DNA from: an uncultured Pirellulaceae bacterium
Lineage (GTDB): Bacteria; Planctomycetota; Planctomycetia; Pirellulales; Pirellulaceae
Length of the DNA: 64,000 nucleotides
Direction: 5' to 3'
Assembly: GCA_937929805.1 (NCBI GenBank)
Contig: CALFUT010000048.1
Span: forward strand, 27,115 to 91,114
The notes under the pieces were generated by a model. That model was not told the origin of the DNA. It saw only the letters and a program-made list of their open reading frames with translations, and ran no database searches. The position numbers were made by a program, and so were the translations under genes. Positions within the stretch are counted from its first letter, which is position 1, and every line of letters begins with the position of its first letter. Below are positions 1-8,197 of this stretch, piece by piece.

Positions 1-1
1 C

Positions 2-1057
2 CACCTTCGAAAGGCCAATACGTACGATAAAGGTTCTCCCGAAAACAGAGAGCATCTGGAGAAAGCGATGAATCACTTGACTTCGATGCTCAGTGGAGGC
101 ATCCAGTCAGTGGAACATCTGTTGGCGACGATGCAGGTTGTGGAGATCACGCGGCAACTGTACGGAGTCGATGCCGCGCGGAAAACGTTTGATCGTATCT
201 ACACCAACCATCTTGAACCGGTCTCAAAGAAGCGTCCGAATGTTTTTCAGATATGGCTGGTGTTGGTAAAGTGCGCTGTGGCGCTAGAGGATTTTCCGTT
301 AGCAAAGAAATTCGTTAGAGATGGCTTTGTGACTTCGAACTCGAATGAAGTACGAAAGCAAATCGCCGACCTGTCGTCTTTGGTGCTGATGCAGGAAGCT
401 GATATTTCAGACGACATGACCAACCCAGACATGTATCAACGTCGATTGTATGCGTTGACCCGCGCGGTGAACGTTAATCCGAAAAACGACGAAATTTACA
501 AACGCTTAGTCAAGTTCATCGACTCGGGAACAGGCGATCATTTCAATATGCGTTGGTTCGAAGAAGCAAAAGTTGCCGCTCCAGACCCCGGTGTTCTGAC
601 AACGATGCTCGGCCTAAGAGCGATGATGGATGGCGACGTCGAAAAGGCGAAAACGCACTGGCGGGTTTCTCAACAGCTATACACGCTGTCGGAATTGGTT
701 CTGAATCACTTAATCATTGTCGGAACGAAGACGAACCAAAAAGATTTTTCAGATCCAATTGATTTGTTGACGAAATCGCTTGACGCGTTTCCCGACAACC
801 CGTTTTTGCTTCAGTCGCGTGGATATTTTCTCATTAAAGAGGGCGACACTCAGCAGGCGATGCGAGATTTGGAAACAGCGATCGAAAAGCTGCCTAACTT
901 GGTGGAGTGCCGCAGATTCCTGATCTTGCTGTATGAGAAGGTTGGCGATGCGACACAGGCGGCATTTCATCAACAAAAGCTGGATGACACGCTCTCAAAG
1001 ATGCCCGATAAGAAACGGGAAACGCTTCTCGAACGCTTGGACAGAATCGTCTTGTGA
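2..1057 (+). CDS. TPR-repeat protein, 5' end outside the window
   Basis: The first ATG is at 68, but the frame is open back to the window edge (codons from base 2 read HLRKANTYDKG), so the gene probably begins upstream. The visible part is almost entirely alpha-helical with TPR-like pairs. The clearest is near residues 235-290 counted from the ATG at 68, with spaced A, G, Y and P positions in the stretch around LLTKSLDAFPDNPFLLQSRG and the following EGDTQQAMRDLETAIEKLP. There is no catalytic motif. TPR arrays usually mediate protein-protein contacts; the partner cannot be told from the sequence. The visible part has no signal peptide, but one could lie upstream of the window. Confidence 0.7.
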   Translation, partial: HLRKANTYDKGSPENREHLEKAMNHLTSMLSGGIQSVEHLLATMQVVEITRQLYGVDAARKTFDRIYTNHLEPVSKKRPNVFQIWLVLVKCAVALEDFPLAKKFVRDGFVTSNSNEVRKQIADLSSLVLMQEADISDDMTNPDMYQRRLYALTRAVNVNPKNDEIYKRLVKFIDSGTGDHFNMRWFEEAKVAAPDPGVLTTMLGLRAMMDGDVEKAKTHWRVSQQLYTLSELVLNHLIIVGTKTNQKDFSDPIDLLTKSLDAFPDNPFLLQSRGYFLIKEGDTQQAMRDLETAIEKLPNLVECRRFLILLYEKVGDATQAAFHQQKLDDTLSKMPDKKRETLLERLDRIVL

Positions 1058-1369
1058 TTTGAAAAGATGGTTGTTCATTTGCCCGCGTGTGCGGTGTTCC
1101 CATCACCCGTTTCATCTGAACCACGCGGTTGGGTGACGTTCGCGTTGTTGCACTGGATTTTGAGTAACGATACACGCCAAGGCTCTGGCGTTGCATGGCT
1201 TTTCTTCGGAATTATCGGCGATTAATGTGGTTTTACGGCCTCCTTACGGTAGAGCACCGATACCTCAAGGACTCGTCCGGGTTACAATAGGTGACCAGTA
1301 ACGTAAATCTCCCTAACTTAGCCTCATTCGGGCTGACGGCTGGCCCGTAAAACCATCATTATTTGAACC
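1058..1369. other. 312-bp intergenic region with a candidate structured RNA
   Basis: No convincing ORF. The right part (1228-1355) is bounded by an 11-bp perfect inverted repeat and is described separately. The left part (1058-1227) shows nothing I recognise. Confidence 0.5.
1228..1355 (+). ncRNA. Candidate structured leader or small RNA upstream of the DoxX-like gene
   Basis: TGGTTTTACGG at 1228-1238 is the exact reverse complement of CCGTAAAACCA at 1345-1355, so the ends can pair in an 11-bp stem. Inside are further possible short hairpins: GGTA with TACC, GGA-CTCG-TCC with a tetraloop, GTTAC with GTAAC, and AGCC with GGCT. The element ends 14 bases before the ATG at 1370. The layout suggests a multibranched RNA, either a cis-regulatory leader or an independent transcript. 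No known riboswitch class was recognised. The strand is assumed from the downstream gene. Confidence 0.3.
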
Positions 1370-2485
1370 ATGACACGAACTCACGCTTTCTTAGCGTTTT
1401 TGGCCCTTGCTATCCTCAGGATCGCCGTGGGCTACCATTTTTTCAAAGAAGGCCAAGCGAAACTCGAATCTGGCACGTTCACGGCGGAGTACTTTCTGTC
1501 AGGAGCCAATGGCCCTTGGGCGCCGCAGTTCAAGGCGATGTTGGATGACCCCGATGGCATGATCGCACTTTGTGCTACCAAAGTTTCGTCTGACGATGGT
1601 AGAGACCGTTTCAAGCTAGATCCAGCACAGACGTTTGAGGTCTGGGATGAATTCGCAGATAAAGCCAGCAGCTACTATGGGTTTGGAAGCGAAGGTCTAC
1701 AGAAGAAGCTGGCGCAGAACCGCGAAGAACTGGCGAACAAGATCCGCAAGGCGCGGGCCGATAAAGACGACTCTGTGAACACGCGTGAGCTGGAAGTGGA
1801 ACGTGAAGACAATGCACGTGCGATCGAGGTGATTCGTGAACAGCGTTCCCGATTGAAAGAGATTCTCGCTGATCACAAGAGCATGCTTGAAGGTTGGCTC
1901 AATTTTAATGAAACCGAAATTGTGGCTCACTTCGGGACGGACGATCGGCTGGAAGGTTTCCAGCGGGATGGCGTTAATCGTCAAAAGGTTGGAACGTACG
2001 TTGAGTCATTGCGAGGCCAGATTGACACGATCGAGTCCGATCGCAGCAAAAAGTTGAAGGGTTGGAAGAAGGAAGTTTCCGACATGTGGAGCTCGCTGGA
2101 AGGTCAGGTCAATAGCTTGGCCGTTGCGGATCAGGCAGAGCGAGCCATGTTGCCGCTCGAGCGAACGTTTGCTCCTTCGAACAGCAATTTAGCAATCATT
2201 AACCGAATCATCCCGTGGTTCGACGTGATTGTTGGCTCGCTGTTGATTCTGGGGCTGTTTTCACGGTTTGCTTCATTGTTGGGGGCAGGTTTTCTGCTGT
2301 CCGTGCTGGCGACGCAGCCGTTCTGGGTTCCGGGTTCTGATCCAACCTATTTGTACATGATCGAGTTCGCTGCCTTGTTGGTGATTTTCGCCACTTGTGC
2401 GGGGCGAAACTTCGGGCTCGACTACTTTATTCACACGTTTCTCAACCGTAAGAAATATAAACTAAACGCAGAAGCGGGAGCATGA
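1370..2485 (+). CDS. DoxX-like membrane protein with a large coiled-coil insert
   Basis: The N-terminus has a membrane helix (about residues 7-25, FLAFLALAILRIAVGYHFF). A long charged region follows (about 85-250) that is rich in E, K and R with heptad character (KKLAQNREELANKIRKARAD), so probably coiled coil. Three hydrophobic segments complete the DoxX-type bundle (about 275-355). DoxX/DoxD proteins are small four-helix membrane proteins, some tied to respiratory or quinone chemistry. This one is 371 residues, roughly twice the usual size, because of the insert between helices 1 and 2. Its last codons overlap the next gene in an ATGA arrangement (ATG 2482, TGA ending 2485), so translation is likely coupled to the secreted oxidoreductase. 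The substrate is unknown. Confidence 0.8.
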   Translation: MTRTHAFLAFLALAILRIAVGYHFFKEGQAKLESGTFTAEYFLSGANGPWAPQFKAMLDDPDGMIALCATKVSSDDGRDRFKLDPAQTFEVWDEFADKASSYYGFGSEGLQKKLAQNREELANKIRKARADKDDSVNTRELEVEREDNARAIEVIREQRSRLKEILADHKSMLEGWLNFNETEIVAHFGTDDRLEGFQRDGVNRQKVGTYVESLRGQIDTIESDRSKKLKGWKKEVSDMWSSLEGQVNSLAVADQAERAMLPLERTFAPSNSNLAIINRIIPWFDVIVGSLLILGLFSRFASLLGAGFLLSVLATQPFWVPGSDPTYLYMIEFAALLVIFATCAGRNFGLDYFIHTFLNRKKYKLNAEAGA

Positions 2486-4314
2486 CCATGAACGTTACGA
2501 AAGAACAACGCGAAGTCGGTCGCGACAATTATTACAGTGCCGTCACCAAGCACGACCAAGTGACTCGGCGCGAGTTCCTTGCCAAGTCATCTGCTGCGGC
2601 ATTGGGTACGGTCGGCGGCGTCAGCGCTCTGGGGGCGATGTACTTTGGCTACGACAAGCCTGCGAAGGCTATCCGTGTCTGCGTGATTGGAACGGGCGAC
2701 GAGGGCAACGTGCTGATGGGAGCGATCAGCCCCGAATACGTCGAAGTGAAAGCGATCTGTGACATCCGTCCTTCCAGTTTCCATCGTGCGATGGAGGGAG
2801 ATTGGTCGTCGGCCAATACGATTAATGCTCGTCCGGGTCTGAAAAAAGTTTATGGCTGGAATGACAAGGAAGCGGCCAAAGTTAAGCGATACACCGACTG
2901 GCAAGAAGCCGTAAAAGATCCGGATATCGATGCCGTGATCATTGCTACGCCGTTGTTTCTGCACGCTCCGATGGCGATTGCTGCGATGCAAGCGGGCAAG
3001 CATGTGTTGTGCGAAAAGCTGATGGCCCACAATGTCGCTCAGTGCAAATTGATGACTCGCGTGGCTGAAGAAACCGGCATGACCATGTCGATCGGTCATC
3101 AGCGTCACTACAGCATTCTATACGACAACGCGGTTAACCTGATCCAGTGGGGACTGCTTGGGGAGATTCATCACATTCGTGCTCAGTGGCATCGCAATAA
3201 TGCGCCTGGAACCGACTCGTGGGCGTTGCCGATTCCCGGTGGTGAAGTTGGAGCCGACGGAAAGGTTTACGACAAAATTCAGCGACAGCTGGCCAGTTTT
3301 GAGCGTGCATACGCGAATTCGGGTTCTGCCGACGAGCGTTTGAACCTGTCCAAAAAAATCGCTCAGTGGAAAGCGTGGGATCGGGACAAAACTGTCGATG
3401 CGGCCAAGCATGGTTACATTTCTCGGGATGACGTTTACGAAAACGGTCGGACTCGTTCGGCGCTTGAAGAGATGGTGCGTTGGCGGTTGTGGGATCGAAC
3501 CGGGGGCGGATTGATGGCCGAATTGGGAAGCCATCAGTTGGATGCCGCCAGTATCTTCATTTCGTCATTGGCCAAGGAAAAAGGCAAGCACGTTCACCCG
3601 TTGACGGTTTACGCATTGGGCGGACGCCACATCTTCCCGGAAGACCGCGACGCAGACGATCACGTTTACTGCAGTTTCGAGTTCCCGGGTCAGGGCTACG
3701 ACTACAACTTTGACGTCGGTTACCACGACAAAGTAAACGCGTATCCTGGCAAGAACGGAGTTCCATCTTACGAGCAAGACTCGGACAAGAAGGTGGTCGT
3801 GACTTACTCGTCGATCAATGGCAACGGTTTCGGTGGTTACGGCGAAGTCGTGATGGGTACCAAGGCCACGCTGATGATCGATCGCGAAAAAGAAGTCATG
3901 ATCTGGCCCACCAAAAACTTGTCCTATAAGGCGGGCGTCAAGGAACTTAAAGGTGGCGGCGTCGTGCTTGACACCGCTGAGAGTGGAGACGCGGGCCCGG
4001 CAAAAACCGTGGAAGGTTACGGGCCTGTCAGCCGAGGATATCGCGAGCAAATTGAGCATTGGGCTTGGTGCATCAGCACTGGCGACAAAGCGAATCAACC
4101 TCGTTGCAATGGTCCTGTCGCTCTGGGCGATGCGGTAATCGCTCTGGCAACCAAGCAGGCGATTGCGAATTCTCACAAGAAGGGCGGGAACGGATTTATG
4201 CAGTTCCAGCCGGAGTGGTTCGATTACAAATCGGACGCCGTGCCGGAAAGCACTTCCATCGAAGAAACGAAAAAGCAATTCGCGATGGAAAAAAAGAACG
4301 TGGGACTTGCATAA
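2482..4314 (+). CDS. Secreted Gfo/Idh/MocA-family oxidoreductase (Tat signal)
   Basis: The N-terminus carries a twin-arginine-type signal (TRREFLAKSSAAALG, about residues 16-30) before a hydrophobic stretch. A Rossmann fold follows (IRVCVIGTGDEGNVLMGAI). The family catalytic-region motif appears as HVLCEKLMAHN, in place of the usual EKP. Downstream comes the Gfo/Idh/MocA C-terminal domain (GGGLMAELGSHQLDAAS). At 610 residues it is longer than the typical 350-450; an insert of about 90 residues lies before the GGGLMAELG segment. The family does NAD(P)-dependent redox chemistry on sugars and related polyols. It overlaps the DoxX-like gene by four bases. An alternative in-frame ATG is at 2488. 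Two terminator-like hairpins follow. Substrate not inferable. Confidence 0.85.
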   Translation: MTMNVTKEQREVGRDNYYSAVTKHDQVTRREFLAKSSAAALGTVGGVSALGAMYFGYDKPAKAIRVCVIGTGDEGNVLMGAISPEYVEVKAICDIRPSSFHRAMEGDWSSANTINARPGLKKVYGWNDKEAAKVKRYTDWQEAVKDPDIDAVIIATPLFLHAPMAIAAMQAGKHVLCEKLMAHNVAQCKLMTRVAEETGMTMSIGHQRHYSILYDNAVNLIQWGLLGEIHHIRAQWHRNNAPGTDSWALPIPGGEVGADGKVYDKIQRQLASFERAYANSGSADERLNLSKKIAQWKAWDRDKTVDAAKHGYISRDDVYENGRTRSALEEMVRWRLWDRTGGGLMAELGSHQLDAASIFISSLAKEKGKHVHPLTVYALGGRHIFPEDRDADDHVYCSFEFPGQGYDYNFDVGYHDKVNAYPGKNGVPSYEQDSDKKVVVTYSSINGNGFGGYGEVVMGTKATLMIDREKEVMIWPTKNLSYKAGVKELKGGGVVLDTAESGDAGPAKTVEGYGPVSRGYREQIEHWAWCISTGDKANQPRCNGPVALGDAVIALATKQAIANSHKKGGNGFMQFQPEWFDYKSDAVPESTSIEETKKQFAMEKKNVGLA

Positions 4315-4321
4315 CGATCAA

Positions 4322-4342
4322 GTTCGCCGGGCGAACCTTTTT
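4322..4342 (+). terminator. Terminator-like hairpin just after the oxidoreductase
   Basis: GTTCGC (4322-4327) pairs with GCGAAC (4331-4336) across a 3-base loop, followed by a run of five T (4338-4342). It begins eight bases after the stop codon at 4314. Confidence 0.5.
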
Positions 4343-4375
4343 CGCGCCGGACGCTCTTTCAACTGTTAAACTTTC

Positions 4376-4400
4376 GGGCAGGTCTTCCCTGCCCTTTTTT
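4376..4400 (+). terminator. Rho-independent terminator
   Basis: GGGCAGG (4376-4382), loop TCTTC, CCTGCCC (4388-4394), then six T (4395-4400). It ends the DoxX/oxidoreductase operon and separates it from rtcB. Confidence 0.85.
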
Positions 4401-4473
4401 GTGCGCGGTGGTTGCTGGCTGGAGTCGTGTCCGCCGCGATTTGGTTTTTCAGTTCTTTTGACGCGTGGATTCA

Positions 4474-5880
4474 ATGAATCGAAAACAACTTTTGGCACTC
4501 GGTGTTCCCGCAGATTGCATTCCTGAAGCGATTGCTGCTGTTCAGCAATCGGCAATGGATAAGACCAAGATCAATCCGAAAAAGTTGATCCCGCAGCTTG
4601 TTGACGCTCCCGACGTGTTCCTAGCCCACTCGCATTACGCGAATTTAGCTGAGGCCGTGATCGCAGCGAAGGAAGCCGAAGCCGCTTGCCCGACCGAGCC
4701 AATTCCTCACGCTCAGTTTGGAAGCGATTTTGATGCGGCGTCGATTCAGCAGATCCAAAACGCATGCCGTTTGCCCATCGCCACCGCTGCGGCGCTCATG
4801 CCCGACGCACATTGTGGATACGGTCTTCCGATTGGCGGAGTTTTAGCGTGTGACAATGCGGTGGTGCCCTACGGTGTGGGTGTGGACATCGCCTGTCGGA
4901 TGAAACTGACGATCACGGATCTGTCGGTGGGCAACCTGCAAGCGAATGATTTGGAGCTCTGCCGAGAACTTGATGATTCACTGATCAAAGGGACTCGTTT
5001 TGGCATGGGTGCCAAATGGAAACGGCCGCACGATCATCCGGTTCTGGAGGAGGATTGGACCATCACGGCGGTGACGCGTGAGATGCATGATCGAGCCCGT
5101 CAACAATTGGGAACCAGCGGCAGCGGCAACCATTTCGTTGAGTGGGGAATCGTGACGCTACCGAAAGATGAGCTTGGCGTAGAAGCCGGAACCTACGTGG
5201 CGTTGCTAAGTCACAGCGGCAGCCGTGGCCCGGGGGCGCGAGTCTGTCAGCGATACACGGACATTGCTCGCCAACGAGCCCCATCGCGGATCCGTGACGA
5301 CAAACAGTTGCGGCACTTGTGCTGGCTGGATATGGATACCGAAGCCGGTCAGGAGTACTGGTTGGCGATGAATCTGATGGGACGTTTTGCGTCCGCCAAT
5401 CATGAAATTATCCACAACAATGTAACTCGTTTGGCAGGGGCCACTGCGATCGCAACCGTTGAAAACCACCACAACTTTGCTTGGAAAGAACAGCATGATG
5501 GCAAAGACGTGTACGTCCACCGAAAAGGTGCGACGCCGGCGGGCGATGGTGACTTGGGAGTCATTCCCGGGACGATGGCGGACAGCGCCTTTATCGTTCG
5601 CGGAAAAGGGAACGCCGAAAGTTTGAACTCGGCTTCTCACGGAGCCGGGCGGCGTATGTCGCGGACGGCAGCCAAGAAAGAATTCCACTGGAAGCAGTGG
5701 GAGACGCATCTTGCCGAGCGAAACGTGCGGTTGTTGGCCGGTGGTCTGGACGAAGTTCCGGGGGCTTACAAGGACATCCACGAAGTCATGGCGGCTCAAA
5801 CCGACTTGGTCGAACCCATCGGTGAGTTCATGCCTCGGATCGTGATGATGTGCGGTGACGGAAGTCGCCCGGAGGATTGA
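4474..5880 (+). CDS. rtcB: RtcB-family RNA-splicing ligase
   Basis: RtcB joins RNA 3'-phosphate (or 2',3'-cyclic phosphate) ends to 5'-OH ends using GTP and Mn2+. Family signatures are clear. DAHCGYGLPIGGV and VGVDIACRMKL in the N-terminal half carry metal-binding Cys, Asp and His. SGSGNHFVEWG and SHSGSRGPG follow in the middle. SHGAGRRMSR near the C-terminus contains the histidine guanylated during catalysis. The length is normal for the family. A GTG at 4465 and an ATG at 4474 are both possible starts; ATG is preferred. No rtcA or rtcR neighbour is visible, and a terminator lies upstream, so it is probably monocistronic. The role may be tRNA repair or general RNA repair. Confidence 0.92.
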   Translation: MNRKQLLALGVPADCIPEAIAAVQQSAMDKTKINPKKLIPQLVDAPDVFLAHSHYANLAEAVIAAKEAEAACPTEPIPHAQFGSDFDAASIQQIQNACRLPIATAAALMPDAHCGYGLPIGGVLACDNAVVPYGVGVDIACRMKLTITDLSVGNLQANDLELCRELDDSLIKGTRFGMGAKWKRPHDHPVLEEDWTITAVTREMHDRARQQLGTSGSGNHFVEWGIVTLPKDELGVEAGTYVALLSHSGSRGPGARVCQRYTDIARQRAPSRIRDDKQLRHLCWLDMDTEAGQEYWLAMNLMGRFASANHEIIHNNVTRLAGATAIATVENHHNFAWKEQHDGKDVYVHRKGATPAGDGDLGVIPGTMADSAFIVRGKGNAESLNSASHGAGRRMSRTAAKKEFHWKQWETHLAERNVRLLAGGLDEVPGAYKDIHEVMAAQTDLVEPIGEFMPRIVMMCGDGSRPED

Positions 5881-5977
5881 TTGTTTCTGTCAACCGTTAT
5901 TGAACGTGGCGTTTTGGTTGATCGAGCCGAGGCGTTAGAGGTGGCTGATTTTTCGGCTATCGGCTATTGTTGACCGG

Positions 5978-8029
5978 ATGAATATCACCGAATTTGCAGA
6001 GCAGATTGTTTTTGGGACGACGCTTGAGGAGAAGCTTCAATCGCCCGGACGTTTGATCTACGATTCGGGTGAACAGCGCCCGCACCGGTTCGATTCGGTC
6101 CGCGCGCCCAGTCGACCACGCGGGATGGAGATGCAGCTGAGTGAGGCGTCCGCGGTCGCTCCGCCCAGCGAATACCTGTTGGAGAACGAAAAAACGCGAG
6201 GCCAGTTGCTGCATTTTCTGGCCAACCATGAACTGCTGGCAACCGAACTGATGGCGTTGGTGTTGTTGAAGTTTCCTGATGCTCCCATTGCGTTTCGGCG
6301 AGGCGTGCTGGTCACGTTGCAAGAGGAACAGGAGCACACGCGAATGTACTTGCGACGAATGAAAGAATGCGGGGTCGAGTTTGGCAGTTGGCCATTGAGC
6401 GGGCAGTTCTGGAAAATTGTCGAACCGATGCGATCACCGATGGACTTCGTTTCGCGGCTGAGTCTCACATTTGAGCAGGCGAATCTGGATTACAGCAAGC
6501 ACTTTGCGAAAGTTTTCAGCCGAATTGGCGATGACGAAACTTCAGCCGTGCTTCAAAAGATTTACGAAGACGAAATCGGCCATGTGAAACACGGTCTTGA
6601 GTGGTTTCGGCAGTGGAAGGATCCCGCACAAAGCGATTGGGAGGCTTATCAGCAAACGCTTGAGTTTCCTATGTCGCCTCAGCGAGCCCGTGGACCCAAC
6701 ATTGATTTCAATCGTGAGGGCCGGCAAAAAGCCGGTTTGGACCGGACGTTTATCGACGCGGTTGAGGTGTTTCGTCAGTCGCGAGGAAAGGCGACGACTC
6801 TACGTTGGTTTGATCCGGGGGCGGAATCCGAACTGGCGGGCGAGCAGCCATCCAAGGAGCAGGTGTTGCTCGCTCAGTTGGGCAGAGATTTGGAAACGGT
6901 GATGGTGCTGATGGCGAAGCCGGATGACATCGTGTTGGTTCAGTCGTTGCCTTCACAGGAACTGCGAAAACACTGGGTTGACGCGGTTCTTACGCTGCCC
7001 GAATTTCAAACCTACGATAAAGTGGAAGATCTTTCGCAACGGCGGATCCACGATTTCGCTCCTTGGGCGTGGACCCCGGCAAGTCATCAGTTGGTTGAGA
7101 CGACCAAACACCGCCCGACTGCGTGGGAACCGCAGCACGCGGACCTGTTTCGGAAATCGTGGGCTGCGAGCAGATTAAGAACTTGGCTGAGTGCCGACAA
7201 CGGCCGTTCGTTGGGCGATGACTTGGCCCTCGGCGACGTGACAATCGCGGGCGTTGCAGCTTTTCGCACCGAGGAGGTTTTAGAAGCTTTGGAAGGGCTC
7301 CGTGCTGCGGGGTATGGCGACGGCTTGTTGAAGCAAGACTTAGCGACGGCAGGTCGAGGCCAGCGGCGACTCAAGTGCGATGGATCGAAGAGTGATGGAT
7401 CGACTGAAGCAGATCAGCAGTGGATTGCTGCAGCCCTAAAGCATGGCCCGTGCGTGGTGGAACCCTATCTGGATCGAGTGCTGGATCTCTCGTTCTTATG
7501 GCGACTGGATCGCGGTACAACCGATGCGAATTTTTTGGGGTGGACTCGTCCGATTGTGACGAAGGGCCGGCGATACGCGGGAGCTCGGCTGGGAGATTTG
7601 TTCTCTAACTGCGACGTGGAGACCAAAAAGTTCTTGCTGGCCAATCGTTGCGGCCGGTTGAGAGAACTGGTCGATTGGTTGCAGCAGCGTTTGGTGCCAG
7701 AGTTGCGTTCTGTGGGGTTCGTGGGCCCGTTTGGTGTCGACGCGATGGTCTATCGCGATGGCGATGGTGATTTGAAGATCAAGCCGATGGTCGAGCTGAA
7801 TCCCAGAATGACCATGGGCCACGTTGCGTTGGCGTTGGAGCGAAAGTTGGCTGCCGGCGTGCGTGGCCAGTTTCGAATTCTTACTCGGACTGAATGGAAC
7901 GGGCTGTCCGAAAGCGAGCGATCTGCGCCCGTCACGTTCAATCAAGCCAAGCGATGGACTTCAGGCTTTGTCCGTTTGAGTGAAGTGGGACCAGCAACGA
8001 AGCTCGTTCCGATCCTCTCGATCGGTTAG
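5978..8029 (+). CDS. Ferritin-like (DUF455-type) domain fused to an ATP-grasp-like domain
   Basis: Residues about 60-215 form a four-helix ferritin-like unit with a complete diiron ligand pattern: E90, E117xxH120, E166 and E199xxH202 (EEQEHTRMY, FEQANLDYS, EDEIGHVKHG). This resembles the DUF455 family, relatives of the MiaE hydroxylase. Residues about 400-670 look like an ATP-grasp ligase: YGDGLLKQDLATAGRGQ as the lysine-containing loop, CVVEPYLDRVLDLSF as the hinge, and MVELNPRMTMGHVAL with the Mg-binding E and N of the family. Carboxylate-amine ligation by one half and oxidation by the other is an inference; no substrate can be named. It converges on ftsH with about 170 bases between the stops. 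Confidence 0.75.
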   Translation: MNITEFAEQIVFGTTLEEKLQSPGRLIYDSGEQRPHRFDSVRAPSRPRGMEMQLSEASAVAPPSEYLLENEKTRGQLLHFLANHELLATELMALVLLKFPDAPIAFRRGVLVTLQEEQEHTRMYLRRMKECGVEFGSWPLSGQFWKIVEPMRSPMDFVSRLSLTFEQANLDYSKHFAKVFSRIGDDETSAVLQKIYEDEIGHVKHGLEWFRQWKDPAQSDWEAYQQTLEFPMSPQRARGPNIDFNREGRQKAGLDRTFIDAVEVFRQSRGKATTLRWFDPGAESELAGEQPSKEQVLLAQLGRDLETVMVLMAKPDDIVLVQSLPSQELRKHWVDAVLTLPEFQTYDKVEDLSQRRIHDFAPWAWTPASHQLVETTKHRPTAWEPQHADLFRKSWAASRLRTWLSADNGRSLGDDLALGDVTIAGVAAFRTEEVLEALEGLRAAGYGDGLLKQDLATAGRGQRRLKCDGSKSDGSTEADQQWIAAALKHGPCVVEPYLDRVLDLSFLWRLDRGTTDANFLGWTRPIVTKGRRYAGARLGDLFSNCDVETKKFLLANRCGRLRELVDWLQQRLVPELRSVGFVGPFGVDAMVYRDGDGDLKIKPMVELNPRMTMGHVALALERKLAAGVRGQFRILTRTEWNGLSESERSAPVTFNQAKRWTSGFVRLSEVGPATKLVPILSIG

Positions 8030-8197
8030 ACCGCATTTGGTTGTCTTAGCGCCACATACGTTCTGGTTTTGGCAATGTGCACCAGTTGCCTTCTCATCCA
8101 ATTTGCGCCTGCCACTTCAAACGGGCTGTTTTCGAACTTCTCGAAAAATGCCAACCGAAATGAACGCCAGCCAAGAAGTTGACGGTGACGCCAAAAC

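Noticed and set aside
8129..8147. TTTTCGA-ACTTC-TCGAAAA hairpin between convergent genes
   Set aside because: Weak AT-rich stem without a clear T-run; not called as a terminator.
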